A stretch of DNA of 64,000 nucleotides, taken from contig NZ_BCVN01000002.1 of the NCBI RefSeq assembly GCF_001591765.1, positions 1 to 64,000 of the forward strand, written 5' to 3'. The translations under genes and the position numbers were made by a program. The notes beneath the pieces are model-generated. The model was given only the letters and a program-made list of their open reading frames with translations, did not search any database and was not told the origin of the DNA. Of this stretch, positions 53,445 through 62,025 are shown in pieces. Position 1 is the stretch's first letter. Each line of letters starts with the position of its first letter. The DNA is from Pseudolactococcus raffinolactis NBRC 100932. GTDB taxonomy: Bacteria; Bacillota; Bacilli; Lactobacillales; Streptococcaceae.

Positions 53445-53473
53445 ATTATAGCAAGATAGCCTAGAATAATCAA
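53445..53473 (-). promoter_or_regulatory. Promoter of the serS T-box transcript
   Basis: Minus strand TTGATT (53473-53468), 17 bases, TATAAT (53450-53445) preceded by TGC. The -35 lies inside the end of the DUF956 gene. Confidence 0.8.
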
Positions 53474-53859
53474 CTTTTTCTTTTAGTCAATAATTTCTTG
53501 ACTTTGCTAACCAGTGTTGGGGCCTTAACCACCTTATCATTGCCTAAATGTTCACGAACCAGTTTCAGGACTTTACCTGCGTCTTTTGAAGAAAAACGCA
53601 AATTGTTTTGTCGCTTGCTGTTGCCTTGTTTTTTTAAAACAATGACAAATTGTCGTCGGACTTTATGCTGACGTGTCACGACCCCTTCAACATGGTGAAT
53701 CGTTTCCCAAGGAATTTGAATGGCATCAGCAATATTGGCATCATTAAAAAACTCAAATGCTTTATCACCAATGAGGAGTTTACCATAGACGCTACCAAGG
53801 CCGACATAGGCAATAGCTTGAAGAGGAGCGGAAGTTTGTGTATTCAGTGATTGTATCAT
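53470..53859 (-). CDS. manO: DUF956 family protein of the mannose PTS locus
   Basis: A 129-residue DUF956 (ManO-like) protein: ATAYVGLGSVYGK-like start AIAYVGLGSVYGKLLIGDKAFEF, IPWETIHHVEGVV, RFSSKDAGKVLKLVREHL and a basic tail. The gene follows manLMN in many lactic acid bacteria; function not firmly known. It has its own leaderless-type promoter on the minus strand: TGG-TATACT (-10 at 53871-53866), six bases, ATG at 53859, so it can be expressed separately from manLMN, which ends in a terminator. Confidence 0.88.
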   Translation of the reverse strand: MIQSLNTQTSAPLQAIAYVGLGSVYGKLLIGDKAFEFFNDANIADAIQIPWETIHHVEGVVTRQHKVRRQFVIVLKKQGNSKRQNNLRFSSKDAGKVLKLVREHLGNDKVVKAPTLVSKVKKLLTKRKS

Positions 53860-53883
53860 AGTTATAGTATACCAATTTTTTAA

Positions 53884-53911
53884 TAAAAAAACCTGCCATA
53901 ACTGGCAAGCT
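53884..53911 (-). terminator. Terminator after manN
   Basis: On the minus strand CTTGCCA and TGGCAGG (53909-53903 and 53898-53892) followed by seven T. Confidence 0.85.
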
Positions 53912-53935
53912 TTTCAAAAGCAGAAGTGCTTAGGC

Positions 53936-54847
53936 TTACATTACACCAAGGACGTGCATCACAACACCAAAGATAAATAGGCCGATGATGATCGCGATTG
54001 GTGAAACTTTTTTCTTAAGTAACCACATACATAGGAAAGTCAAGAGCAAGCCAGCAAGACCTGGAATCAAGCCATCCAAGTTTTGTTGTAAAGTTGTCAC
54101 TTTATCAGGTGTTTGAGAAAGTCCTTCACCAACTTTTTGGAAGGCTTCTTGGATACCTTTGCCACCTGCAGGGAGTTTGTCCCATTCGATGTATGCACCT
54201 TCAGAGAGTTTGACTTTAGAAACATCAAGTGCAAATTTGATAGATACCCAACGTTCTACGAGAACGGCAAGGATAAACATACCTAAGATTGATGCACCTT
54301 TAGTGATGTCTTGCAACAATCCACCAGACAAGTCAGAAGTAATTGAAGAACCAGCTTTATAACCGAATTCTTGTGTGTACCAGATAAATGCCCAACGAAT
54401 GACGTTCCAAAGGACGAAGAACAAAATAGGTCCAAGGATGTTACCGCTCAAGGCAAGTGATGCACCGATCGCACCCAAGATAGGACGAACAGTAAACCAG
54501 AAGACAGGGTCACCGATACCGGCAAGAGGACCCATCATACCAACTTTAACCCCTTGGATAGCAACGTCATCAATGGGTGCACCATTGGCACGTTCTTCTT
54601 CGAGGGCAAGTGTTACACCGATAATTGGGCTAGCAACGTATGGGTGTGTATTGAAGAATTCCATGTGACGTGTCAAAGCAGCAGCACGGTCTTCTTTAGT
54701 TGTGTAGAGCTTTTTAATCGCTGGGATTAAAGAGAAAGCCCAACCTAAGTTTTGCATCCGTTCGTAGTTCCAAGAACCTTGAAGGAAAGTAGAACGCCAA
54801 GCAACGGCTAAACGGTCATTTTTTGAAAGTTTAATTTTTTCACTCAT
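53936..54847 (-). CDS. manN: Mannose-type PTS IID component
   Basis: A 303-residue membrane subunit of the mannose/glucose phosphotransferase permease. Family features: NDRLAVAWRSTFLQGSWNYERMQNLGWAFSLIPAIKKLY at the N-terminus, KVGMMGPLAGIGDPVFWFTVRPI and hydrophobic C-terminal helices (AIIIGLFIFGVVMHVLGVM). IID forms the membrane channel with IIC, and is also a receptor for class IIa bacteriocins in many lactic acid bacteria. I start at the ATG at 54847 after AAAGGA; a longer reading overlaps manM without a ribosome site. Confidence 0.95.
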   Translation of the reverse strand: MSEKIKLSKNDRLAVAWRSTFLQGSWNYERMQNLGWAFSLIPAIKKLYTTKEDRAAALTRHMEFFNTHPYVASPIIGVTLALEEERANGAPIDDVAIQGVKVGMMGPLAGIGDPVFWFTVRPILGAIGASLALSGNILGPILFFVLWNVIRWAFIWYTQEFGYKAGSSITSDLSGGLLQDITKGASILGMFILAVLVERWVSIKFALDVSKVKLSEGAYIEWDKLPAGGKGIQEAFQKVGEGLSQTPDKVTTLQQNLDGLIPGLAGLLLTFLCMWLLKKKVSPIAIIIGLFIFGVVMHVLGVM

Positions 54848-54866
54848 AATAATCTTGTCGTCCTTT

Positions 54867-55676
54867 CTAATAGTCATTCAAGATGTCGCCGATAGGATCT
54901 GTACTACCAGAACCGCCACCAGCGTTGTTACCGTTACCACCCATTTTAGAAAGATTGATATAGATGAGGGCAAGGGCAACACCGATCGCACCAAGGGCGA
55001 TAAGTGTCAAATTGCTAACTGCGGCAAGGGCGAAACCAATGGCAAAGAAAGGCCAAACTTCACGTGACGCCATCATGTTGATAACCAAGGCATAACCTAC
55101 GGCAACAACCATACCACCACCGATGGCCATACCATCAGTCAACCAATCTGGCATTGCTTCAAGCGCATTTTGTACGGCTTGAGTTGGTACCAAGATAAGG
55201 GCCAAAGCAGGGATAACGATACGAATACCTTGTAATAAAAGTGCGACGAAATGGAAACGTTCAAGACCCGCAAAGTTACCTTTTTTAGCTTCAGCATCAG
55301 CACCATGAACCAAACCGACAGAAATCGTCCGAACGATCATTGTCAAGAAAAGACCAGCAACTGAAAGTGGGATAGCTGTTGAGAAAGCGACTGTGATACC
55401 TTTTGTATCAAAGTTACCAGATTGAACCATGATAATGGCAGCGGCAACACCGGCAAGGGCAGCATCGGGTGCAACTGCAGCTCCGATATTAGCCCAACCA
55501 AGTGCCATCATTTGAATTGTACCACCAAGGATAATACCAGCTGTCAAGTGACCAGTTACAAGACCGATCAATGTACAAGAAATAATTGGTTGGTGAAATT
55601 GGAACTCATCGAGGATGCCTTCAAGACCAGCGAAGAAAGCAATGATGAGAACTAAAATAATAGAGATAATAGACAT
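54867..55676 (-). CDS. manM: Mannose-type PTS IIC component
   Basis: A 269-residue membrane subunit with about eight helices: IILVLIIAFFAGLEGILDEFQFHQPI at the start, GHLTAGIILGGTIQMMALGWANIGAAVAPDAALAGVAAAI (IIC signature) and AIGGGMVVAVGYALVINMMA. It carries sugar across with IID. The C-terminus is Gly-rich and low in complexity (GGNGNNAGGGSGS). Second gene of manLMN, 17 bases after manL. Confidence 0.95.
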   Translation of the reverse strand: MSIISIILVLIIAFFAGLEGILDEFQFHQPIISCTLIGLVTGHLTAGIILGGTIQMMALGWANIGAAVAPDAALAGVAAAIIMVQSGNFDTKGITVAFSTAIPLSVAGLFLTMIVRTISVGLVHGADAEAKKGNFAGLERFHFVALLLQGIRIVIPALALILVPTQAVQNALEAMPDWLTDGMAIGGGMVVAVGYALVINMMASREVWPFFAIGFALAAVSNLTLIALGAIGVALALIYINLSKMGGNGNNAGGGSGSTDPIGDILNDY

Positions 55677-55693
55677 GTTTAGTTCCTTTCGTT

Positions 55694-56683
55694 TTACTGA
55701 ACGTTAGCTTTTTTGATCAAATCGAACAAGTCAGCTCTAGAGTCATTTGGTACTTTACGCACATCAAATTTAACTCCCAAATCACGAAGTTTTTCAAAGG
55801 TTTCAACGTCTTTTTTGTCCATTGACAACACTTTGTTAACCATTGTTTTACCAGTTGAATGTGCCATTGACCCAACATTGATTGACTCAATTGGTACGCC
55901 ACCTTCAACGGCTGCCAAAACATCTTGTGGATTTTCAAATAGTAAGAAAGCATGTGTGTTACCAAAACGTGGGTCTTTGGCAATCTCAATCATTTTAGAG
56001 ATTGGGATAACATTGGCTTTCACGCCATTTGGAGCAGCTTGACCAATCAATTGTTTACGCAAGTCGTCTTTAGCAACAGCGTCAGAAACAACAATGATAC
56101 GATCTGCTTTAGAGTCTGGTGTCCAAGCCGTTGCGACTTGACCGTGCAGTAAACGTGTATCGATGCGGACAAGATTGATTTTAATCTTACCATCACCGAT
56201 GACAGTACCTTCAGGAATAGCAGATGCTGTTGCTGTTTCAGCTGGGGCAGCAGTTGCCGTTTCTTCAGGTTGAAGCGTTTCTGGTAAAATTCTAATCCCG
56301 TCTTTCGCTTCCTTGAGGATGTTAGCAACGACTTTTTCTAAGCCGGCTTCAGCATCCATCATACGTTCAGTGTAGGCTTGAATCAACATTGGTAGATTCA
56401 AACCTGTGATAATAGCGATGTTGCGATCTGGATTTTCAGCCAGAACAGCACTTGCTTGGTTAAATGGAGAACCACTCCATAAATCCGCAAGCACCAAAAT
56501 CTCATCATCAGCGTCAAATGTCGCGATGGCTGCGTCGATTTTAGCACGCAAGTCATCAGGACCTTCGCTAGGCATGAAAGTCACTGTTTGGACTTTTTCT
56601 TGCTCACCGAAAATCATTGAACCTGATTGATGGATACCTTCGGCGAATTCGCCGTGGCTCGCAATTACGATTCCGATACTCAA
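55694..56683 (-). CDS. manL: Mannose-type PTS IIAB component
   Basis: A 329-residue cytosolic phosphocarrier. IIA domain (about 1-130) with phospho-His 10 in [12 protein letters not shown]; an Ala/Thr/Glu-rich linker ([16 protein letters not shown], about 137-152); IIB domain (about 165-329) with phospho-His in [16 protein letters not shown]. It hands phosphate from HPr to the incoming sugar. Start TTG at 56683 after AAGGAGGAA. The operon has its own sigma-A promoter with a cre, so CcpA is the likely regulator rather than sigma-54/ManR. Confidence 0.95.
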   Translation of the reverse strand: MSIGIVIASHGEFAEGIHQSGSMIFGEQEKVQTVTFMPSEGPDDLRAKIDAAIATFDADDEILVLADLWSGSPFNQASAVLAENPDRNIAIITGLNLPMLIQAYTERMMDAEAGLEKVVANILKEAKDGIRILPETLQPEETATAAPAETATASAIPEGTVIGDGKIKINLVRIDTRLLHGQVATAWTPDSKADRIIVVSDAVAKDDLRKQLIGQAAPNGVKANVIPISKMIEIAKDPRFGNTHAFLLFENPQDVLAAVEGGVPIESINVGSMAHSTGKTMVNKVLSMDKKDVETFEKLRDLGVKFDVRKVPNDSRADLFDLIKKANVQ

Positions 56684-56734
56684 ATTTGAGTTCCTCCTTA
56701 TAAGAAATTGTAAATAAAAAAATTATTACACTCT

Positions 56735-56764
56735 ATTATGCCCCTATATGAAACAGTTTGTCAA
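56735..56764 (-). promoter_or_regulatory. Promoter of manLMN
   Basis: Minus strand TTGACA (56764-56759), 18 bases, CATAAT (56740-56735). Confidence 0.8.
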
Positions 56765-56772
56765 GTCAAAAT

Positions 56773-56788
56773 GTGGAAACGTTTTCCT
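56773..56788. promoter_or_regulatory. cre (CcpA site) upstream of manLMN
   Basis: GTGGAAACGTTTTCCT: near-palindromic with the central CG and flanks of the cre consensus. It lies directly upstream of the -35 of manL, a position more often linked to CcpA activation than repression. Confidence 0.65.
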
Positions 56789-56932
56789 TGTCATCAGATT
56801 GTATTATTACAGACTATTTAAGAAGATGGGAAAATAATCTGATAAAAAATAAACGGTTTTCCCTAGGTATATTGGTAAAAATGTTATAAACTATAAGTAT
56901 AAATAAAATTAGAATCTGAATAGGAAATCACT

Positions 56933-57829
56933 ATGAGAATCCAGCAATTAAAATACATCATCAAAATCGTTGAAACAGGCTCTATGAATGAGGCATCAAA
57001 GCATTTATTTGTGACTCAGCCCTCACTTTCAAATGCAGTGAGAGAACTGGAAGAAGAGATGGGAATTAAAATTTTCACCCGTTCGACGCGAGGCATCACG
57101 TTAACGTCAGACGGTGTAGAGTTTTTATCTTACGCAAGACAAATTGTTGAGCAGACTGAACTTTTAGAAGAACGTTATAAATATAATCGTGAGAAAAAAG
57201 AATTATTTGCAGTTTCTGCGCAACATTATGCATTCGTTGTTGAAAGTTTTGCAAGCATTTTGCGTGAAAATGATATGCGTAATTATGAGTTAATTTTGCG
57301 TGAGACTCGGACGCATGAAGTGATTGATGATGTCCGTGATTTTCGTTCAGAAATTGGTGTCTTATATCTCAATGATTTTAATCGAGATGTTCTGACCAAG
57401 CTTTTCTTGGATAACAACCTTGAGTTTACACCACTCTTTCAGGCGGTTCCGCATGTGTTTATCTCCAAACACCATCCACTAGCCAGTAAAACGTCGGTCA
57501 CAATTGAAGAAATGGCAGCCTTTCCTTATCTGAGTTATGAGCAGGGTGAGCGCAACTCCTTTTACTTTTCTGAAGAGATTTTGTCTACTTCTAGACACGA
57601 CAAATCAATTGTCGTATCTGACCGTGCGACCTTATTCAATTTACTGATCGGGCTTGACGGCTACACCATTTCCACGGGGATTTTAAACAGCGATTTGAAC
57701 GGCGATGATATTGTCAGCGTCCCGCTGCAAGTGGATGAGAAGATTGAGATTGGCTATATTTGCCATAAAAAAGGTCTGTTATCAGAACTCGGCCAACGCT
57801 TTTTGAAAGAACTTAAAGCTAAGGTATAA
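56933..57829 (+). CDS. LysR-family regulator, CpsY/MtaR-like
   Basis: A 298-residue LysR regulator. N-terminal winged helix IQQLKYIIKIVETGSMNEASKHLFVTQPSLSNAVRELEEEMG; C-terminal effector domain from about residue 90. The N-terminal half closely follows streptococcal CpsY/MtaR (MetR-type) regulators, which control methionine uptake and envelope genes. A stretch CTATAAGTATA at 56891-56901 in its own promoter region recurs in the palindrome before the B12-methionine genes (37318-37328). Divergent from manLMN but about 250 bases away, so regulation of manLMN cannot be inferred. Confidence 0.85.
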   Translation: MRIQQLKYIIKIVETGSMNEASKHLFVTQPSLSNAVRELEEEMGIKIFTRSTRGITLTSDGVEFLSYARQIVEQTELLEERYKYNREKKELFAVSAQHYAFVVESFASILRENDMRNYELILRETRTHEVIDDVRDFRSEIGVLYLNDFNRDVLTKLFLDNNLEFTPLFQAVPHVFISKHHPLASKTSVTIEEMAAFPYLSYEQGERNSFYFSEEILSTSRHDKSIVVSDRATLFNLLIGLDGYTISTGILNSDLNGDDIVSVPLQVDEKIEIGYICHKKGLLSELGQRFLKELKAKV

Positions 57830-57849
57830 AAACATAGGGGGATGTGTGA

Positions 57850-59019
57850 ATGACTGATATCATTTTTTCAAAACAAGACATCCGGCGATATATGATCCAC
57901 CATTTTGGGCTAGATCGGCTAGATGCTTACGGTGAAGGAAAATCAGGTGTCTTAACCTATATTAAGCAAGTTGCGAGTTTGCAACAAGACCCAATCAATA
58001 TCATAGGGACAAACATCGATATTATTTTGGCAAGTCGATTTTCAGACTATTCTCCTCAGGTCTTAACTGAGTTGCTTTATCAGGATGAGCTCCTGATAGA
58101 AGGTTTTGATAAGGAAGCCTGTCTTTTTTTACGAGATGAGTGGGGACAGTTTGCCTTTGCTCGGGATCAAAGGGTAGCAGCTAATCTCAGAACGCTAAGT
58201 TATCGCGATCAAGATAAGGCACTGGATTATCTGGAAGAGGTGACAAATCTTTTGCAGAATAGTCCTGAGCCAGTTTCACCACAGGATTTGAACCTTGGTA
58301 GGCTAGCAGATAGTAGTTGGGGAAGTTCAAATTTAGGTAATACTGTTTTATATCATCTATGGTGTCAAGGTGTTGCAGTTATCGCTGAGAGAAAAGAGCG
58401 GCGTAAACTGTATAAACACTATATGCAAGCCAAGGGGCTGGCAAATCTGCCGACATTTGACTCGGAGGCAGACTTTTTAGACTGGTTCGTTTACCGAAGG
58501 TTATCTGGTCTGGGTGTTTATTGGTTGAAATCTGGTTCTGGGTGGCTAGGGCAGTCTATGAAAGAACGTAAGGCTATCATTGAGCGCTTCCTTGAGCAAG
58601 GCAAAGTCGTCAAAATTCAGGTGACGGATATGAAAGAAGCGCTGTATCTGACACAAGATAACTATCAGCGATTATTAGTGGTTAAAAATCAGCCAATTAA
58701 AGCGGATCAGGTCAGATTTATAGCACCTTTAGATAATTTCATTTGGGATAGAAAATTTGTCCAAGCCATTTTTGACTTTGAGTACGTTTGGGAAGTCTAT
58801 AAGCCAGAAAAATTACGGCAGTACGGCTATTATGTTCTACCTATTTTATTAGGGGATAATTTTATTGGGCGATTTGAACCAGATCGAACCAAAACACGTC
58901 AAGATACCTTGAAAATCAAAAAAATTTGGTTTGAGTCGAACATTTATGAAACGCCTGAAATGACAGACATGATTCTGACTGAGGTCGAGCGTTACAATCA
59001 GTTATTGCTAAGAAAATAG
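57850..59019 (+). CDS. YcaQ/AlkZ-like winged-helix DNA glycosylase family protein
   Basis: A 389-residue HTH_42 family protein. Characterised members (AlkZ, YcaQ) unhook interstrand crosslinks or remove bulky alkyl adducts with a QxD or QxQ catalytic motif; SLQQDPINII here fits that region. Other conserved blocks: YHLWCQGVAVIAERKERRKLY, FIAPLDNFIWDRKFVQAIFDFEYVWEVYKPEKLRQYGYYVLPIL and GRFEPDRTKTR. It begins 20 bases after the LysR gene (GGGGGATG), so both may share a transcript. Confidence 0.85.
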   Translation: MTDIIFSKQDIRRYMIHHFGLDRLDAYGEGKSGVLTYIKQVASLQQDPINIIGTNIDIILASRFSDYSPQVLTELLYQDELLIEGFDKEACLFLRDEWGQFAFARDQRVAANLRTLSYRDQDKALDYLEEVTNLLQNSPEPVSPQDLNLGRLADSSWGSSNLGNTVLYHLWCQGVAVIAERKERRKLYKHYMQAKGLANLPTFDSEADFLDWFVYRRLSGLGVYWLKSGSGWLGQSMKERKAIIERFLEQGKVVKIQVTDMKEALYLTQDNYQRLLVVKNQPIKADQVRFIAPLDNFIWDRKFVQAIFDFEYVWEVYKPEKLRQYGYYVLPILLGDNFIGRFEPDRTKTRQDTLKIKKIWFESNIYETPEMTDMILTEVERYNQLLLRK

Positions 59020-59044
59020 TAGTAATATGTAGAAAAGTAGAACA

Positions 59045-59154
59045 GAATCTTTTAGTAGCGAAGCATGCGTCTGGGGAAAATAAGCACTAAAAAAATTAAT
59101 AGAGAGATAGCAGAAATAGAATATGAAAAAAAAGTAGAACAGAAGCCTTTACAG
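59045..59154 (+). repeat. First copy of a duplicated 5' region
   Basis: Nearly identical to 59181-59289, 136 bases downstream. It contains the leader, a ribosome-binding region and the first codons of the next gene, but its ATG AAA AAA AAG is followed by TAG because its A tract is one base longer. Confidence 0.9.
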
Positions 59155-59166
59155 TTCGAGCGTTGG

Positions 59167-59190
59167 TAAAAGATTCGGGTGAATCTTTTA
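59167..59190. repeat. Perfect inverted repeat between the duplicated units
   Basis: TAAAAGATTC-GGGT-GAATCTTTTA, 10+10 bases, at the duplication junction. No T run follows. Confidence 0.8.
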
Positions 59191-59289
59191 GTAGCGAAGC
59201 ATGCGTCTGGGGAAAATAAGCACTAAAAAAATTAATAGAGAGAGAGCAGAAATAGAATATGAAAAAAAGTAGAACAGAAGCCTTTACAG
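59181..59289 (+). repeat. Second copy of the duplicated 5' region
   Basis: Matches 59045-59154 except for a few bases (for example GAGATAG versus GAGAGAG and an A tract of seven instead of eight). It runs into the functional coding region. Confidence 0.9.
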
Positions 59290-59834
59290 ACGCCGTCATA
59301 GCAATCGTGATGACGATTTTAGTATTGGAATTCCCACATGTCCATGGGTCTACCTTTGCAGATTTGATTGTCCTGAAAGATATTTTTCCAGCTTATGTGA
59401 TCAGTTTTATCTTTTTAGTGATTTACTGGAGTAATCATCACCATATTTTCCAAATCATTGATAAAGTGAGTGGGCAAACCCTATGGTGGAATAATGCTTT
59501 TATCTTTTTAATCACCCTTTTGCCTTTTACGACCAACTGGTTGGGTGATAATATCTGGGCACATGATCCAGAAATCCTTTATGCTGCTTTGTTTTTACTG
59601 GCAAATCTGACTTGGTTATGCATGATTAAAAATTTAGTTAAGGTCAATGCTCATAATGCTTGCGTGACAAAAATTTTGGGAGACTATCGTAAGTCTTACC
59701 GGACTTTGCTGTTAAATGTCTTAGCCTTAGTGATTGCTTTCTTTGTACCAATTGGTGGATTGATTATTAATGTTCTTTCTTTTCTCCTATGGGTTGTACC
59801 AGACAAACGAATCGAAAAAATTAAAAATAAGTAA
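59259..59834 (+). CDS. TMEM175/DUF1211 family membrane protein
   Basis: A 191-residue integral membrane protein with five to six helices. The N-terminal RTEAFTDAVIAIVMTILVLEF is the DUF1211 signature (FSDAVxAI type), the filter region of bacterial TMEM175 potassium channels; YWSNHHHIFQIIDKV and the long LLNVLALVIAFFVPIGGLI follow. Ion selectivity is not provable here. The gene begins inside the second copy of a 110-base duplicated segment. Terminator downstream. Confidence 0.85.
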   Translation: MKKSRTEAFTDAVIAIVMTILVLEFPHVHGSTFADLIVLKDIFPAYVISFIFLVIYWSNHHHIFQIIDKVSGQTLWWNNAFIFLITLLPFTTNWLGDNIWAHDPEILYAALFLLANLTWLCMIKNLVKVNAHNACVTKILGDYRKSYRTLLLNVLALVIAFFVPIGGLIINVLSFLLWVVPDKRIEKIKNK

Positions 59835-59863
59835 TATTTTAAAATTCACTTAGTTATAAAAAT

Positions 59864-59895
59864 AAATCATCCTACATCTTGAGGATGATTTTTTT
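59864..59895 (+). terminator. Terminator after the TMEM175-like gene
   Basis: AAATCATCCT (59864-59873) pairs with AGGATGATTT (59882-59891), then T. Confidence 0.85.
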
Positions 59896-59977
59896 AAAAA
59901 ACAGGATATTCTTACGCTATTTTTTATGTTTTATTTCAGAAAATATGATAAACTTAGTGTAAGGACTTTGATAAAGA

Positions 59978-60053
59978 AAGACTTTGAGCGGACCTGGTTT
60001 CGTGAACGCCCCGTATGGACGGAGCGTATGCGTAGGTCGAGTTTCAAGGTTTT
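59978..60053 (+). ncRNA. Candidate structured leader RNA upstream of ebsA (copy B)
   Basis: Closing helix AAGACTTTG (59978-59986) with CAAGGTTTT (60045-60053); second helix GGACCT with AGGTC; apical hairpin CGTGAACGC with GCGTATGCG, inside which CCCCGT faces ACGGAG. It shares the words GACTTTGAG, TGAA-GC and CCCCGT and the helix order with 2734-2822, while helix bases differ in a compensating way. Family not recognised. Confidence 0.5.
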
Positions 60054-60086
60054 ATGAAGTGAAATTGTAGAAAGGGTGTTAGGTGT

Positions 60087-60581
60087 ATGATTAAAATATT
60101 CGGTAAATTACGTTATCATTGGCAACCAGAGTTGTCTATCACGATAACTTATTGGTGCTTATCCATTGCGCCTATTTTTATCAGTTTAGCTTTATTGTAT
60201 GAAAATACCAAGATTTCAAGATCGTCGTTTATTCTTTTTATTATTTTCGTCGTTTTAGTCTGGATTGGTTTCCAACGTTATTTTGAAATTTCTGATGATA
60301 AAGATTTATTGTTGTCACGCGGTTTAGTGCCAGGTTATGCTGGTAAAACAGTGATTTCAAGTATCTCTAAGATAAAGATCAGTAAACGTGCTATTATTAT
60401 TTATACCAATCACAACGTCGAGGGTAAGATTTTTTATATGCGAAAATGGCCCAAAAAATATTTTGTGGATACCTTGACGACCAATCCTTTTTTCCAAGGA
60501 GAAGTTGAATTAATTGGTCATATTGACCATTATTTTGATAGCTACTCTAAAGATAAAAAAAATAAACTTAGTCAAATTTAA
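60087..60581 (+). CDS. ebsA: EbsA family membrane protein
   Basis: A 164-residue EbsA-type protein: KLRYHWQPELSITITYWCLSIAPIFISLALLYE with a first helix, a second helix SRSSFILFIIFVVLVWIGFQRYF, then a cytosolic part (DDKDLLLSRGL, RKWPKKYFVDTLTTNPFF). EbsA was named from Enterococcus (envelope/pheromone-related locus) and is sometimes labelled pore-forming; its activity is not established. GAAAGGGTG precedes the ATG. A structured RNA lies in its leader. Confidence 0.82.
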   Translation: MIKIFGKLRYHWQPELSITITYWCLSIAPIFISLALLYENTKISRSSFILFIIFVVLVWIGFQRYFEISDDKDLLLSRGLVPGYAGKTVISSISKIKISKRAIIIYTNHNVEGKIFYMRKWPKKYFVDTLTTNPFFQGEVELIGHIDHYFDSYSKDKKNKLSQI

Positions 60582-60589
60582 AATGTATC

Positions 60590-60612
60590 AAAAAAGCACA
60601 GGATAACTGTGC
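60590..60612 (-). terminator. Terminator after ferredoxin
   Basis: Minus strand GCACAG (60612-60607), TTATC, CTGTGC (60601-60596), then six T. Confidence 0.85.
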
Positions 60613-60619
60613 GTTAACA

Positions 60620-60817
60620 TTAGTTTTTTTTAACGACGATAGCTCTGGTGGGACACTCTTTAGCAGCTTGAACAAGACTGGCATCAGGTGCGATATCAAG
60701 TTCGGTATCCCCTGTATCAAAGCGGACTAAACCATCAATATCATAGTTAAAAATCGGATTATAAGTGTGGCAGAGGCCACAAGCAATACATTGCTCAGGA
60801 AGTATTTGAATGATCAT
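60620..60817 (-). CDS. fer: Single-cluster 4Fe-4S ferredoxin
   Basis: A 65-residue ferredoxin. Cluster ligands: Cys 10, 13 and 16 in EQCIACGLCHTYNP and the distal Cys in ECPTRAI. Small electron carrier in the cytosol; partner unknown, though in streptococci this gene is adjacent to the same LysM-cmk pair. On the minus strand TGT-TATACT (-10 at 60829-60824) lies six bases before ATG 60817, so the mRNA is predicted leaderless; a longer reading (60847) would start upstream of the promoter. Confidence 0.92.
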   Translation of the reverse strand: MIIQILPEQCIACGLCHTYNPIFNYDIDGLVRFDTGDTELDIAPDASLVQAAKECPTRAIVVKKN

Positions 60818-60845
60818 ACTACTAGTATAACAGAGAAAGGACATC

Positions 60846-61316
60846 ATGACTAAGAAAAACGAACCATGGAATAATGAAGTTTATGGTGCCATGCAAGAAT
60901 CGCGTGGTGACATGCCACCTAAACGTTCATCGAAAAAAAATGAGGCCTCTACCAATTTTTTAACTTTTTTAGTTGTGCTTTTGTTTATGATTATTGGCGG
61001 TATTGTTGTTATTATCGTCTGGAATAATCGATTAGTTGACAATACCAAAATTTCGTCAAGTTTTTATACCAGTAAGTCTAGCGTTTCAAATTCAGCTAGT
61101 CAATCAAGTGTATCGTCAGAAGAGAAGCCTTCAGCGTCAGAAACAACTGAATCTAGTTCAGCTGTAGCTGGTGCTACAACGACTGTTGAAGCAGGCGAAG
61201 GTCTTTATTCAATCGCTGCTAGAACAGGTGTAGATGCCCAAACCATTGCCAAAGCCAACGGCATGACTGTTGAGAATTGGTATGCTAACCCAGGAGATGT
61301 CATTAAGTTAAAATGA
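60846..61316 (+). CDS. LysM-domain surface-associated protein (SAG1386/EF1546 type)
   Basis: A 156-residue type II membrane protein: hydrophilic N-terminus, membrane helix [21 protein letters not shown] (about 37-57), Ser-rich spacer ([26 protein letters not shown]), and a C-terminal LysM-like domain [30 protein letters not shown]...NPGDVIKL that should bind peptidoglycan. It overlaps cmk by four bases, a conserved pair in streptococci and enterococci. AAAGGAC precedes the ATG. Confidence 0.88.
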   Translation: MTKKNEPWNNEVYGAMQESRGDMPPKRSSKKNEASTNFLTFLVVLLFMIIGGIVVIIVWNNRLVDNTKISSSFYTSKSSVSNSASQSSVSSEEKPSASETTESSSAVAGATTTVEAGEGLYSIAARTGVDAQTIAKANGMTVENWYANPGDVIKLK

Positions 61317-61981
61317 ATTTAAACGAGATTAGAATTGCAATTGACGGCCCAGCTTCCAGCGGTAAATCAACAGTCGCTAAGATTATTGCTAAAGATTTTG
61401 ATATCATCTATCTAGATACGGGTGCTATGTACCGTGCAGCAACTTACGTCGCGCTATCTAACGATTTAGATGACGATTTTGCGCAAATCATTGCCATCTT
61501 AAAGGAAAATCCGATTTCATTTGGTACCTCATCAGAAGGGCAATTGGTTTATGTCGGTGAAGTGGATGTGACGCATGCCATTCGTCAAAATGATGTAACC
61601 AATGCTGTGTCTAAGATTTCAGCTATTCCTGAAATTCGAGAGTACCTTGTTGATGCTCAGCGTGAGATTGCAAGTCACGGTGGTATCGTCATGGACGGTC
61701 GCGACATAGGAACAGTTGTCTTGCCAGATGCCGAACTTAAAATCTTTTTGGTCGCCTCCGTCGAAGAACGTGCAGAACGCCGTTATAAGGAGAATTTGGC
61801 AAAAGGGATTGAAACGGATTACGAGCAATTGAAGTTTGAAATTGCTGAGCGGGATCGTAAAGATTCCACACGTGAAGTCAGCCCTCTCAAGCAAGCAGAT
61901 GATGCGATTCTAATTGACACGACTGGAATGAGTATTGCAGCAGTAGTTTCTAAAATTGAAAGTTTTGTTAAAAAATTCTGA
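61313..61981 (+). CDS. cmk: Cytidylate kinase
   Basis: A 222-residue nucleoside monophosphate kinase that converts CMP and dCMP to the diphosphates. Walker A in [18 protein letters not shown]; substrate regions [54 protein letters not shown] and [24 protein letters not shown]. Start overlaps the LysM gene stop. Confidence 0.97.
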   Translation: MNLNEIRIAIDGPASSGKSTVAKIIAKDFDIIYLDTGAMYRAATYVALSNDLDDDFAQIIAILKENPISFGTSSEGQLVYVGEVDVTHAIRQNDVTNAVSKISAIPEIREYLVDAQREIASHGGIVMDGRDIGTVVLPDAELKIFLVASVEERAERRYKENLAKGIETDYEQLKFEIAERDRKDSTREVSPLKQADDAILIDTTGMSIAAVVSKIESFVKKF

Positions 61982-62016
61982 TTGATTTCAGTTTTTTTTA
62001 CATTTGCTCAGGAATT

Positions 62017-62025
62017 TGATAAAAT
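62017..62025 (+). promoter_or_regulatory. Extended -10 of the third LCP gene (leaderless type)
   Basis: TGA-TAAAAT (-10 at 62020-62025), six bases, ATG 62032. Confidence 0.65.

Noticed and set aside
53936..56683. Sigma-54 control of manLMN
   Set aside because: A sigma-A type TTGACA/CATAAT promoter and a cre are present; no -24/-12 element was seen.
59045..59289. Insertion element remnant
   Set aside because: The repeats are a direct duplication of local gene sequence; there is no transposase, no terminal inverted repeat and no target-site duplication.
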